The notes below the pieces were generated by a model. The model searched no databases and was not told the origin of the DNA. It was given only the letters and a program-made list of their open reading frames with translations. Shown here in pieces: positions 55,100 to 63,940 of a DNA stretch of 64,000 nt. Position 1 is the stretch's first letter. Every line of letters begins with the position of its first letter. The translations under genes and the position numbers were made by a program. Source of the DNA: Flavobacteriaceae bacterium GSB9 (GTDB lineage: Bacteria; Bacteroidota; Bacteroidia; Flavobacteriales; Flavobacteriaceae); assembly GCA_022749295.1 (NCBI GenBank), contig CP062007.1, positions 1,674,001-1,738,000 on the forward strand. The letters run 5' to 3'.

Positions 55100-56357
55100 C
55101 GCGAATTTCATCCAAACATAAATTATGAATACTACCTTCGTGGGTATGCTTTTTTGAGGTGTCGGGCACATAGGTTCCATCCTGAACTTGCCCTCCGATT
55201 TTTTGATACGCCTCGCGGAAGGTTTGGCCATCAACCACTAAATTATTGATGTTATCAACCGTAAACAGGTATTTGTACAAATCGCTGTTGATATCAACAT
55301 CTTTCACTATAATTTGCTGAATGGAATAATTAAAAATATCCAAAATATCCTTTATTTCCTCAAAAGCAGCAATCATACTCTCTTTCAACAACTGAAAATC
55401 GCGGTGATAACCACTTGGTAAATTATTGGTGATTAACACCATTTCACTCTGCAAAGCTTGTATTTTATTACATTTTCCACGTATCAATTCAAAAACATCG
55501 GGATTCTTTTTATGCGGCATAATACTGCTTCCTGTGGTCAATTCATCTGGAAAGGAAATAAATCCAAAATTCTGACTCATATACAAACAAGTATCCATTG
55601 CAAAACGCGCCATAGTATTTGCTAAACTTCCTAGAGCCGCTGCAATAGTTCTTTCATTTTTTCCACGTCCCATTTGGGCTGCTACTACATTGTATTTTAA
55701 GGTGGCAAAATCCATTTCTTTTGTTGTGAACGTTCTGTCGATTGGAAAAGAACTTCCGTAGCCTGCAGCTGAACCCAACGGATTTTGATCCACCGTTTTT
55801 TTAGCGGCATCGATTAAAAATACATCATCAACCATTAACTCGGCATAGGCGGAAAACCACAACCCGAACGACGACGGCATAGCCACCTGTAAGTGCGTAT
55901 AACCCGGCAGTACTTTATTTTTATAGTTTTCAGCTTGATCCAATAGCGTATTGAAAAGCGTTTTGGTTTTTTCTTTTACCAAAGTCAAATTTTCTTTGTA
56001 GTACAGATGAAGTGCCACTAAAACTTGATCATTTCTGGAACGAGCTGTATGAATTTTTTTACCCACATCGCCTAGGGTTTTGGTGAGTTCGAATTCTATT
56101 TTGGAATGTACATCTTCAAACTGCTCATCAATAACAAATTCGCCAGTTTCAATTTGATTGTCCAAATCTTGCAAACCACCTAATAACTGCTCAAGTTCAG
56201 CCTGGTTTAAAATGCCTATTTTGTGCAACATTTTAGCATGGGCTTTTGATGCCATAACATCGTATTTTGCAATATGGATATCGATTTCTCTATCGTTACC
56301 TACTGTAAATTGTTCTATTTTTTTATCGATGGATATACCTTTGTCCCAGAGTTTCAT
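55083..56357 (-). CDS. argH: Argininosuccinate lyase
   Basis: 424 residues. Last step of arginine synthesis. GSSIMPHKKNPDVFE signature, KIHTARSRNDQV and GYTHLQVAMPS are diagnostic. Slightly shorter than E. coli (457). Last gene of the minus-strand arg cluster; a 201-base repeat-bearing gap separates it from argE. Confidence 0.96.
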   Translation of the reverse strand: MKLWDKGISIDKKIEQFTVGNDREIDIHIAKYDVMASKAHAKMLHKIGILNQAELEQLLGGLQDLDNQIETGEFVIDEQFEDVHSKIEFELTKTLGDVGKKIHTARSRNDQVLVALHLYYKENLTLVKEKTKTLFNTLLDQAENYKNKVLPGYTHLQVAMPSSFGLWFSAYAELMVDDVFLIDAAKKTVDQNPLGSAAGYGSSFPIDRTFTTKEMDFATLKYNVVAAQMGRGKNERTIAAALGSLANTMARFAMDTCLYMSQNFGFISFPDELTTGSSIMPHKKNPDVFELIRGKCNKIQALQSEMVLITNNLPSGYHRDFQLLKESMIAAFEEIKDILDIFNYSIQQIIVKDVDINSDLYKYLFTVDNINNLVVDGQTFREAYQKIGGQVQDGTYVPDTSKKHTHEGSIHNLCLDEIRAKFPA

Positions 56358-56372
56358 TTATTATGTTTTTTG

Positions 56373-56450
56373 TCATTCCCGCGAGGGCAGGAATCTTATA
56401 ATTCTTTAGTTTTAATTTTTTAGGCCCTTCGACTCTGCTCAGGGTGACAA
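56373..56450. repeat. Degenerate dispersed repeats between argE and argH
   Basis: Contains GTCATTCCCGCGAGGGCAGG, a palindromic repeat related to 45068-45091, and CCTTCGACTCTGCTCAGGGT, an inverted-repeat unit related to 29743-29760 and 62627-62651. Beyond it, near 56529-56556, TTCCTCCGCTCTTCACTATG resembles the unit at 58444-58475. No gene in the gap. Confidence 0.6.
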
Positions 56451-56558
56451 TTTCTATTACTCTCATTGTGAACCTTACTATTATGCTCAAGACAGGCTAA
56501 GATAAAGCTATTTTATATTCTTAGAGATAACCAAGTTCCTCCGCTCTTCACTATGACG

Positions 56559-57626
56559 TTATACGATAACCCGATTCAACAATTCAACATACATTTGAAT
56601 GCCTTCTTCTATTTCGTTGATATAAATGAATTCGTCTGCCGAATGTGAGCGCGTACTATCTCCAGGCCCCAATTTTAAACTTGGGCATTTCAGTACCGCT
56701 TGGTCCGATAATGTTGGTGACCCATAAGTGCTTCTACCCATGGCTATTCCAGCTTTCACCAAATCGTGATCCACAGGTATAGATGACGAATTTAAGCGCA
56801 AACTACGGGGCGTTATGCTAGTACAGGGTGATTGGGTTTGTAAAATTTCAGCTATTTCGGCATTACTATAAGCATCGTTAACGCGTACATCGACCACCAA
56901 ATCGACATGACCAGGCACCACATTATGCTGCGAACCGGCATTAATTTGGGTTACCGTCAACTTAACCTCCCCTAAAGCATCAGTGCTTTTTTCGAATTTA
57001 AAATCTTTAAACCACTGTAACACCTCAATAGTGTTATAGATAGCGTTGTTATCGTTGGGATGAGCTGCATGGCTAGGCGTTCCGCCTACTACGGCATCAA
57101 AAACCACGAGCCCTTTTTCCGCTACAGCCAAATTCATCAAAGTGGGTTCGCCCACAATGGCCACATCTACTTTTGGAATAATGGACAACATACTGTTGAG
57201 CCCATTGGGACCGCTACTTTCCTCTTCTGCGGAAGCAACCATTACCAAATTATATTTTAAATCCTTATGGTTATAAAAATGGGTAAACGTCGCAATTAAA
57301 GACACTAAACACCCGCCGGCATCGTTACTGCCCAAACCATATAATTTGCCATCTTCAACAATAGCTTTAAAAGGATTTTTGACGTATGCACTATTTGGTT
57401 TTACCGTATCGTGATGCGAATTCAACAACAGCGTTGGCTTACTTTCGTCAAAGTGTTTATTGATTGCCCAAACGTTGTTTTTAGTACGCGTATAATCAAT
57501 ATTGAATTGTTTAAACCAAGCTTCAACATGTGCTGCAGTAGCGTCTTCTTCAGAAGAAAAAGACTGCGTTTCAATGAGTGTTTTTAAAAGCGTAATGGCT
57601 TTTTGAGTTAATTCCTGTAGCGCCAT
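56559..57626 (-). CDS. argE: M20-family deacylase of arginine synthesis
   Basis: 355 residues. Zinc peptidase-like deacylase: NSHHDTV, GSNDAGG and EEESSGPNG hold the metal and catalytic residues; GEPTLMN and PSHAAHP follow. Given the neighbouring carbamoyltransferase, the substrate is probably N-acetyl- or N-succinyl-citrulline rather than acetylornithine. 1 base separates it from argB. Confidence 0.9.
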   Translation of the reverse strand: MALQELTQKAITLLKTLIETQSFSSEEDATAAHVEAWFKQFNIDYTRTKNNVWAINKHFDESKPTLLLNSHHDTVKPNSAYVKNPFKAIVEDGKLYGLGSNDAGGCLVSLIATFTHFYNHKDLKYNLVMVASAEEESSGPNGLNSMLSIIPKVDVAIVGEPTLMNLAVAEKGLVVFDAVVGGTPSHAAHPNDNNAIYNTIEVLQWFKDFKFEKSTDALGEVKLTVTQINAGSQHNVVPGHVDLVVDVRVNDAYSNAEIAEILQTQSPCTSITPRSLRLNSSSIPVDHDLVKAGIAMGRSTYGSPTLSDQAVLKCPSLKLGPGDSTRSHSADEFIYINEIEEGIQMYVELLNRVIV

Positions 57627-57627
57627 A

Positions 57628-58404
57628 TTATAAAGTTATGGTTGTAAAATTGTTATCGGTTTGTGTTAACATCGATGTATTTCCCATGTTGATATTGCTC
57701 ACGCCGTTGTTAAGCGCTTCAAAACAGTTTTCAAGCTTCGGAAGCATCCCATCGGCAATAATACCCTGCTCTAAAAGTTCTTTGTAGGTTTTGGAATCGA
57801 TGTGTTTTATTACCGAACTTTTATCGTTAATATCTCTTAAAACTCCATTCAATTCGAAACAATAATAAATGGATGTTTCGTAAAGTTGACTCATACCCAC
57901 TGCTACTTGCGATGTAATGGTATCTGCATTAGTATTGAGCAATTGGCCATTTCCGTCGTGAGTAATCGCACAAAAAACAGGAGTAAAATCGGCCTCTATC
58001 AATTTATTGACCGACTGGTAAGATACGCTTTTCACATCACCCACAAAACCGAAATCGACTTCCTTTACTGGGCGTTTTACCGATTTAATACTGTTAATAT
58101 CTGCACCTGTTAAGCCAATCGCGTTAGTATTTAATGCTTGTAGTTTGGCTACCACATTTTTATTTACCAAACCACCGTACACCATGGTAATCACCTCTAG
58201 CGTTTCGGTGTCAGTGACACGCCTGCCATTAACCATTTTCGATTCTATGCCCAATTTTGAAGCAACATGCGTGGCTCGTTTGCCTCCACCGTGTACCAAA
58301 ATTTTCTTTCCTTCTAAATTAGCAAATAATTTTAAGAATGCGTTTAGGGCATTGTCATCTTCGATGATGTTTCCGCCTATTTTTACTATGGATAGTTTTT
58401 CCAT
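57628..58404 (-). CDS. argB: N-acetyl(succinyl)glutamate kinase
   Basis: About 258 residues. Amino acid kinase family: SIVKIGGNIIED, VHGGGKRATHVASKLG, NGRRVTD and the C-terminal SNINMGNTSML. ATG 58404 (MEKLSIVKIGG) is preferred to ATG 58419. The acyl group cannot be read from sequence; see argF'. Confidence 0.93.
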   Translation of the reverse strand: MEKLSIVKIGGNIIEDDNALNAFLKLFANLEGKKILVHGGGKRATHVASKLGIESKMVNGRRVTDTETLEVITMVYGGLVNKNVVAKLQALNTNAIGLTGADINSIKSVKRPVKEVDFGFVGDVKSVSYQSVNKLIEADFTPVFCAITHDGNGQLLNTNADTITSQVAVGMSQLYETSIYYCFELNGVLRDINDKSSVIKHIDSKTYKELLEQGIIADGMLPKLENCFEALNNGVSNINMGNTSMLTQTDNNFTTITL

Positions 58405-58424
58405 TTTTTTAATTATCATTATGA

Positions 58425-58478
58425 CGAAGTAACCTATTGAAAGATTGCTTCAATTGTTCCTCTTTCGCAATGACGTTT
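58425..58478. repeat. Degenerate repeat between argB and argF'
   Basis: GATTGCTTCAATTGTTCCTC TTTCGCAATGACG, bounded by near-complementary ATTGC/GCAAT ends, of the same broad class as the unit near 56529-56556. Confidence 0.5.
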
Positions 58479-58479
58479 T

Positions 58480-59421
58480 CTATTTATTATTCTCCAACAG
58501 TTTCTTCAACACCAACTGCGCGGCATAGGTACGATTATTAGCCTGCTCGATAACCAATGAACTACCGCTATCCAACACCGCATCCTCAACAATTACGTTA
58601 CGGCGAACAGGCAAGCAGTGCATAAATTTTGCATCACCCAACTTTTCTTTGGTAATCATCCAATTGGGGTCGGTGCTGAGCACTTTTCCATAATCTTCGT
58701 ATGAACTCCAATTTTTCACATAAACAAAATCGGCATCCTTAAAGGCTTCTTCCTGGTTGTGATAAACCTTTGTATTCCCCGTAATTTCAGGGTTCAAATC
58801 GTAACCTTCAGGATTGGCAATAACGTATTCTACATCCAATTTTTGCATCACTTGTGTAAAACTATTGGCTACGGCATGTGGCAACGCTTTTATATGAGGC
58901 GCCCAACTTAAAACCACTTTGGGCCTTTTAGTTTTGGCATGCTCCGAAATGGTTAAAGCATCTGTGAGCCCCTGTAATGGATGGCCTGTGGCACTTTCCA
59001 TATTTACAATAGGCACGGATGCGTACCTCTTAAAAGCATTGAGCACTTGTTCGCTTTCATCCTTTACTTTATCTGTTAACGTTGGGAAAGCACGCACGGC
59101 AATAATATCACAGTATTGCGACACCACCGCAGCAGCTTCCCTTATGTGTTCGGCCGTTGAGCCATTCATTACCGTGCCATCTTCAAACTCCAGCCCCCAA
59201 GCATCGCCAGAAACATTCATAACAATAGGATTCATCCCTAAATTTAAAGCCGCCTTTTGCGTACTCAAACGGGTACGCAAACTGGAATTAAAAAACAACA
59301 ACCCAAGGGTTTTGTTCTTTCCTAATTCTATATTATTTAAAGGTGTCTGCTTTAATTTTTTAGCTTCCTCAATCCATGAATTGATATTATCTATATCGTG
59401 TATGGAGGTGTAATGTTTCAT
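58480..59421 (-). CDS. argF': N-acetyl/succinyl-ornithine carbamoyltransferase
   Basis: About 313 residues. Carbamoyl phosphate site SSLRTRLS, and HCLPVRRNVI, typical of acyl-ornithine (not plain ornithine) carbamoyltransferases. The specificity loop reads NGSTAEHIREA: Ala stands where acetyl-type enzymes have Glu and Bacteroides succinyl-type enzymes have Pro. From published mutagenesis as I recall it, small or non-acidic residues here give N-succinylornithine specificity. ATG 59421 (MKHYTSIHDI) fits the family; ATG 59436 is possible. Confidence 0.9.
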   Translation of the reverse strand: MKHYTSIHDIDNINSWIEEAKKLKQTPLNNIELGKNKTLGLLFFNSSLRTRLSTQKAALNLGMNPIVMNVSGDAWGLEFEDGTVMNGSTAEHIREAAAVVSQYCDIIAVRAFPTLTDKVKDESEQVLNAFKRYASVPIVNMESATGHPLQGLTDALTISEHAKTKRPKVVLSWAPHIKALPHAVANSFTQVMQKLDVEYVIANPEGYDLNPEITGNTKVYHNQEEAFKDADFVYVKNWSSYEDYGKVLSTDPNWMITKEKLGDAKFMHCLPVRRNVIVEDAVLDSGSSLVIEQANNRTYAAQLVLKKLLENNK

Positions 59422-59531
59422 CTGTTTAGAATTCATTTTTTTTATCGGTCAGATGTAATCCACCACTGAATATCTCGGTAATCATCAAGAATTATTATGG
59501 CTCATTTCATCTTTTATCTTTTGTTCTTTAT

Positions 59532-60296
59532 TTATTGTATTTTGGTAAAAGGCACCTTATGCTCGATGGCATCCAATATAAAATTATCAGCCAAACCGTT
59601 AACAATCCAGGTTTCAATATTAGCATTTTTGGCTACAGAAGCCGCTTCAATTTTCGACTGCATACCGCCACTACCGTGGGAAGATTTTGAATTGACCACT
59701 TGATTGGCCAATTCTTCAAAATCATGTACCGTTCCAATGGTTTTTGGTGCACCGTTTTCGAATGATTCCTTCGTATAAATACCATTTGTATTAGTTGCTA
59801 TAATAAACAAATCGGCTTTTAACAACGAAGCCGTTAAAGCCCCCAACTTATCGTTATCACCAAACTTAATTTCGTCTGTAGCCACCGTGTCATTTTCATT
59901 AATGATGGGAATATAATTATTGTTCACCAAAACATTGATGGTATTGACGATGTTTTTTCGGCTTTCCTTCTTTTCAAAATCTGAATATGACAATAAACAC
60001 TGTGAGGTCAACAAGCCATATTCCCTAAAAATTTCCTGATAAATACGAATTAAATGTGGCTGACCAATAGATGCCAAGGCCTGTTTTACAAAAACGTCCT
60101 TTTTTTTGCTCTCCAATTTCACAAATTGTTTAGCTACGGCAATGGCTCCTGATGACACAATAACAAACTCATGCGTATCTTGAAGCTGTGCTATCTGATT
60201 AGCAATATCTTCAATTTTACCCCTAGAAATATTGTTGGTCTCTTTCGTGAGGGTATTTGAGCCTACTTTTAGTAAAACACGTGTTTTCTTTTGCAT
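59532..60296 (-). CDS. proB: Glutamate 5-kinase without PUA domain
   Basis: 254 residues. First step of proline synthesis. VLLKVGSNTLT, VSSGAIAVAKQF, NENDTVATDEIKFGDNDKL and SSHGSGGMQSKIEAA are diagnostic. E. coli ProB (367) has an extra C-terminal PUA domain, absent here as in other flavobacteria. proA, expected next to it, is not in the window. Confidence 0.94.
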   Translation of the reverse strand: MQKKTRVLLKVGSNTLTKETNNISRGKIEDIANQIAQLQDTHEFVIVSSGAIAVAKQFVKLESKKKDVFVKQALASIGQPHLIRIYQEIFREYGLLTSQCLLSYSDFEKKESRKNIVNTINVLVNNNYIPIINENDTVATDEIKFGDNDKLGALTASLLKADLFIIATNTNGIYTKESFENGAPKTIGTVHDFEELANQVVNSKSSHGSGGMQSKIEAASVAKNANIETWIVNGLADNFILDAIEHKVPFTKIQ

Positions 60297-60317
60297 GTTT
60301 ATCGTATAAGCTGATGG

Positions 60318-61475
60318 TTAAACATTCTGCAAGTGGTCTTCTTCAACTTCCGATACCGCTTCAATCAAAGCCTCAAAAAAGTGATTGATATGGTCCTTTT
60401 TTATGGTTAATGGTGGTAAAATTCGCAACAGTTTTTTATTGGAAGCGCCTCCGGTAAATATGCGATGCTCATAAATGAGCTTTTTTCGTAATTCGCCCAC
60501 TTCAAAATCAAATTCCAAACCAAGCATCAAGCCCCTACCCTTTATATTTTTTATCTGCGGAACACTATTTGCCAATTTCAAAAAGTATTCCGACATGGCG
60601 TTAACGTTATCCATTAACTCCTCTTCTTCTATAACATTTAAAACTGACAGACCGGCTGCACAAGCCAAATGGTTACCACCAAACGTAGTACCTAACATAC
60701 CATGCTTGGCTTCAATATTTGGGTGGATTAAAATACCGCCAATAGGAAATCCGTTGCCCATACCTTTAGCAATCGAAATAATATCGGGGGTTACATTATA
60801 GTGTTGAAATGCAAAAAACTTACCCGAACGCCCATAGCCCGACTGCACCTCATCGGCAATAAACATCGTATTATTAGCTTGGCATAGCGCGTACACTTGC
60901 TCGAAAAAATCGGCCGTGCCTTGATCTAATCCACCAACCCCCTGAATAAACTCAACAATTACCGCACAAACATCGCCCTTTTCAAGTTCTGCTTTGACAC
61001 CTAAAATATCATTTAGTTCTAAAATCGTTACCTTTTGCTGTGCATTAATTGGCGCAATAATATTTGGATTATCTGTTGCTGCAACAGCTGCCGATGTACG
61101 TCCGTGAAATCCATTTTTAAACGAAACCACACGCGATTTACCCGTTTTAAACGAGGCTAATTTTAAGGCGTTCTCGTTAGCTTCGGCACCAGAATTGCAC
61201 AAAAACAATTGGTAGTCTGTGCAGCCCGAAAGTGTCTCAATTTTTTCAGCCAGTTGCTTTTGTAATGGATTTTGAATAGCGTTGGAATAAAACCCTAATT
61301 CTGAAACCTGTTTCGAAACGGCTTCAACATATTTTGGATGCGCATGGCCAATGGAAATCACGGCATGCCCGCCGTAGAGGTCTAAATATTCATTATCCTT
61401 ATCGTCGTAAACATACAGTCCCTTTGCCGAAACCGGGGTTACATCGTACAATGGATAAACATCAAATAATGGCAT
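60318..61475 (-). CDS. argD: Acyl-ornithine aminotransferase
   Basis: 385 residues. Class III PLP aminotransferase; NSGAEANENALKLA, FHGRTSAAVAAT, FIADEVQSGYGR, PLP lysine in SIAKGMGNGFPIG and TFGGNHLACAAG. Converts N-acyl-glutamate semialdehyde to N-acyl-ornithine. A 124-base gap holding dispersed repeat copy 2 precedes it; proB follows 21 bases later. Confidence 0.95.
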   Translation of the reverse strand: MPLFDVYPLYDVTPVSAKGLYVYDDKDNEYLDLYGGHAVISIGHAHPKYVEAVSKQVSELGFYSNAIQNPLQKQLAEKIETLSGCTDYQLFLCNSGAEANENALKLASFKTGKSRVVSFKNGFHGRTSAAVAATDNPNIIAPINAQQKVTILELNDILGVKAELEKGDVCAVIVEFIQGVGGLDQGTADFFEQVYALCQANNTMFIADEVQSGYGRSGKFFAFQHYNVTPDIISIAKGMGNGFPIGGILIHPNIEAKHGMLGTTFGGNHLACAAGLSVLNVIEEEELMDNVNAMSEYFLKLANSVPQIKNIKGRGLMLGLEFDFEVGELRKKLIYEHRIFTGGASNKKLLRILPPLTIKKDHINHFFEALIEAVSEVEEDHLQNV

Positions 61476-61502
61476 TTTAGTTGTTTTTTTTAGTTAATTT
61501 TT

Positions 61503-61590
61503 ATGGCGTTACCCAAAGGGTCGCGCTTTACGTTTCAAGTCCTCGCTCGTGCCTCGCTGTGGGCTTTCTACTGCAATCACTAACGCACCA
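61503..61590. repeat. Dispersed intergenic repeat, copy 2
   Basis: Same ordered blocks and orientation as 29603-29705 (ATGGCGTTACCC, GGGTCG, AAGTCCTCGCT, CGCTGTGGGCTTTC, CTAACGCACCA), with different spacers. Lies in the argC-argD gap, again inside a minus-strand operon. Confidence 0.8.
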
Positions 61591-61599
61591 AGCTAGCTA

Positions 61600-62583
61600 T
61601 TAAAAATAGGTTGCTTTTAAATGCAACCCTGTTGCTTCGTCTAAACCAAACATTAAATTCATATTCTGAACAGCCTGGCCAGAAGCACCTTTCAATAAAT
61701 TATCAATAATACTTGTTATCAACAATTTACCTTCGTACTTGTGTAAATGCACCAAACAATTGTTTGTGTTTACTACCTGTTTTAAATGTAAAAAATCATC
61801 TGAAACAAAGGTAAAAGCAGCATTTTTATAGAATTCGTTATAAATGCGTTTAGCATCATCTACCGAACCTTCAAAATCCGTGTAAATGGTGGCGAAAATC
61901 CCCCTTGAAAAATTTCCACGATTGGGCATAAACAAAATATCGTTTGCAAAACCATTTTGCAACTGTTTAACCGATTGGTTAATCTCGCCCAAATGTTGAT
62001 GCGTAAAAGGCTTATAATAGGAAAAGTTGTTATCGCGCCAAGTATAATGCGTGGTTGCCGATAACGATGTACCGGCACCAGTTGCTCCTGTTACAGCGTT
62101 AATATGCACATCGGTGATAAGCAAATTTTTATTAGCCAATGGCAACAGTCCCAGCTGAATGGCCGTAGCAAAACAGCCTGGATTAGCAATATAGTTCGCT
62201 TCGGTTATAGCTTTTCTCTGTAATTCCGGTAAGCCATATACAAAAGTTTTTCCATCAAAAACTTTACCGGCCTCCAATCTAAAATCGTTACCTAGATCGA
62301 TAATTTTAGTGTTTTCAGAGAACGAATTTGCCGATAAAAATTTTACCGAATTACCATGCCCTAAGCATAAGAACAACACATCAACGTTTGGGTTTACAGT
62401 ATCGGTAAATTCTAAATCCAATGTACCCACCAAATCTCGGTGCACCTTGCTTATTTTATTACCCGCATTTGATGTACTGAACACAAAATTAATTTCAGCT
62501 TCGGGATGATTTATTAATAATCTAATTAATTCACCAGCTGTGTATCCTGCCCCACCAATTATTCCTACTTGAATCTGTTTCAT
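61600..62583 (-). CDS. argC: N-acyl-gamma-glutamyl-phosphate reductase
   Basis: About 327 residues. VGIIGGAGYTAGELIRLL (NADP site), FLCLGHGNS, YIANPGCFATAIQL with the catalytic Cys, and HQHLGEI. ATG 62583 (MKQIQVGIIGG) is the family start; the frame extends to a TTG inside a repeat and is not credible there. Confidence 0.95.
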   Translation of the reverse strand: MKQIQVGIIGGAGYTAGELIRLLINHPEAEINFVFSTSNAGNKISKVHRDLVGTLDLEFTDTVNPNVDVLFLCLGHGNSVKFLSANSFSENTKIIDLGNDFRLEAGKVFDGKTFVYGLPELQRKAITEANYIANPGCFATAIQLGLLPLANKNLLITDVHINAVTGATGAGTSLSATTHYTWRDNNFSYYKPFTHQHLGEINQSVKQLQNGFANDILFMPNRGNFSRGIFATIYTDFEGSVDDAKRIYNEFYKNAAFTFVSDDFLHLKQVVNTNNCLVHLHKYEGKLLITSIIDNLLKGASGQAVQNMNLMFGLDEATGLHLKATYF

Positions 62584-62626
62584 TTTTATATTTTTTTCAA
62601 TTCCTGAAATTGAGATGCTTAAATAA

Positions 62627-62651
62627 GGCTTCAACAACGCTCAGCCTGACA
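62627..62651. repeat. Degenerate repeat between argG and argC
   Basis: GGCTTCAACAACGCTCAGCC TGACA, related to the units at 29743-29760 and 56428-56450. Confidence 0.5.
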
Positions 62652-62675
62652 ATTTAGCATGACAAAAAGCCGATT

Positions 62676-63854
62676 TTATTTCGAGTTTACTTGCTGGTAT
62701 ATTTTGTTCTGGTTGCCTACAATCTTGATAAAGCCTTTGGCTTCATCGGCAGTCCAGCCTTTATTTTCTTCACCGTAGCTTCCAAATTTTGCACGCATTA
62801 AATCGTGTTCAGATGAAATACCATCCAATGAAAAATGATATGGCTTCAACGTTACGGTTACATCACCCGTAACTTTATCTTGGCTACTTTGCAAAAAGGC
62901 TTCCATATCGCGCATTACTGGATCTAAATACTGACCTTCGTGCAGATGCATGCCGTAGAAACTCGCAATGTACTCTTTGTGTTGCAATTGCCATTTGGTA
63001 AGCGTATGTTTTTCCAAAAGGTGATGCGCTTTTATAGTAATTAGGGCAGCAGCCGCTTCAAAACCTACACGTCCTTTAATACCTACGATAGTATCGCCCA
63101 CATGAATATCTCTTCCAATGGCGTAGGCTGAAGCCAAATTGTTAAGCACCTCGATATTTACTTCAGGACTGTTTTCAACACCGTTTACAGCAACCAATTC
63201 TCCTTTTTCAAAAGTTAATTTTACTTTTTCTTCTTCGGCATGTTTTAATTGCGATGGATATGCTTCATTTGGAAGTGGTTTTTCAGAAGTTAAGGTTTCT
63301 GCTCCACCTACACTCGTCCCCCAAAGGCCTTTATTAATAGAATATTTAGCTTTTTCCCAAGACATATCAATTCCATTTTCTTTAAGGTAATCGATTTCTT
63401 GTTGTCTGGTTAATTTTTCATCACGAATTGGGGTGATAATTTTAATATTAGGCGCCAAGGTTTGAAAAATCATATCAAAACGTACTTGATCGTTACCTGC
63501 TCCTGTGCTACCGTGGGCAATATACTCTGCCCCTATACTTTTTGCATACTCAATAATTTCGATGGCCTGTATAATACGCTCGGCACTTACCGACAACGGA
63601 TACGTGTTATTTTTAAGTACATTCCCAAAAATTAAATACTTCACCACCTTTTGATAAAATGTGGCAACAGCATCTATGTTTTTATAGGTTGAAACCCCCA
63701 TTTTATAAGCATTGCTCTCTATGTGGTCAATTTCTTTTTTGGTAAAGCCGCCCGTGTTTACACTTACGGCATGTACGTCGTATTCTTTAGATAAACTAAC
63801 GGCGCAATACGAGGTATCTAACCCGCCACTGTAGGCTATCACTAATTTTTTCAT
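62676..63854 (-). CDS. argG: Argininosuccinate synthase
   Basis: 392 residues. VIAYSGGLDTSYCAV PP-loop; AHGSTGAGNDQVRFD and GLWGTSVGGAETL are family marks. Ligates citrulline and aspartate. First complete gene of the arg cluster in the window; its leader has competing inverted repeats. Confidence 0.96.
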   Translation of the reverse strand: MKKLVIAYSGGLDTSYCAVSLSKEYDVHAVSVNTGGFTKKEIDHIESNAYKMGVSTYKNIDAVATFYQKVVKYLIFGNVLKNNTYPLSVSAERIIQAIEIIEYAKSIGAEYIAHGSTGAGNDQVRFDMIFQTLAPNIKIITPIRDEKLTRQQEIDYLKENGIDMSWEKAKYSINKGLWGTSVGGAETLTSEKPLPNEAYPSQLKHAEEEKVKLTFEKGELVAVNGVENSPEVNIEVLNNLASAYAIGRDIHVGDTIVGIKGRVGFEAAAALITIKAHHLLEKHTLTKWQLQHKEYIASFYGMHLHEGQYLDPVMRDMEAFLQSSQDKVTGDVTVTLKPYHFSLDGISSEHDLMRAKFGSYGEENKGWTADEAKGFIKIVGNQNKIYQQVNSK

Positions 63855-63889
63855 TTACTTTTATTTATTGTTTTTTAATTGAAATATGT

Positions 63890-63940
63890 AACATCCATAG
63901 TATGCTTATTTATCCATTGCTATACTTAGCAATGGATGTT
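63890..63940 (-). promoter_or_regulatory. Leader of argG with competing inverted repeats
   Basis: In minus-strand order: AACATCCATTGCTA (63940-63927), TAGCAATGGAT (63922-63912) and ATGGATGTT (63898-63890). The first can pair with the second (11 bp, 4-base loop) or with the third (9 bp), not both. A 12-codon frame (MKHPLLSIAMDK, ATG 63944) runs through it, without Arg codons. Confidence 0.55.
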
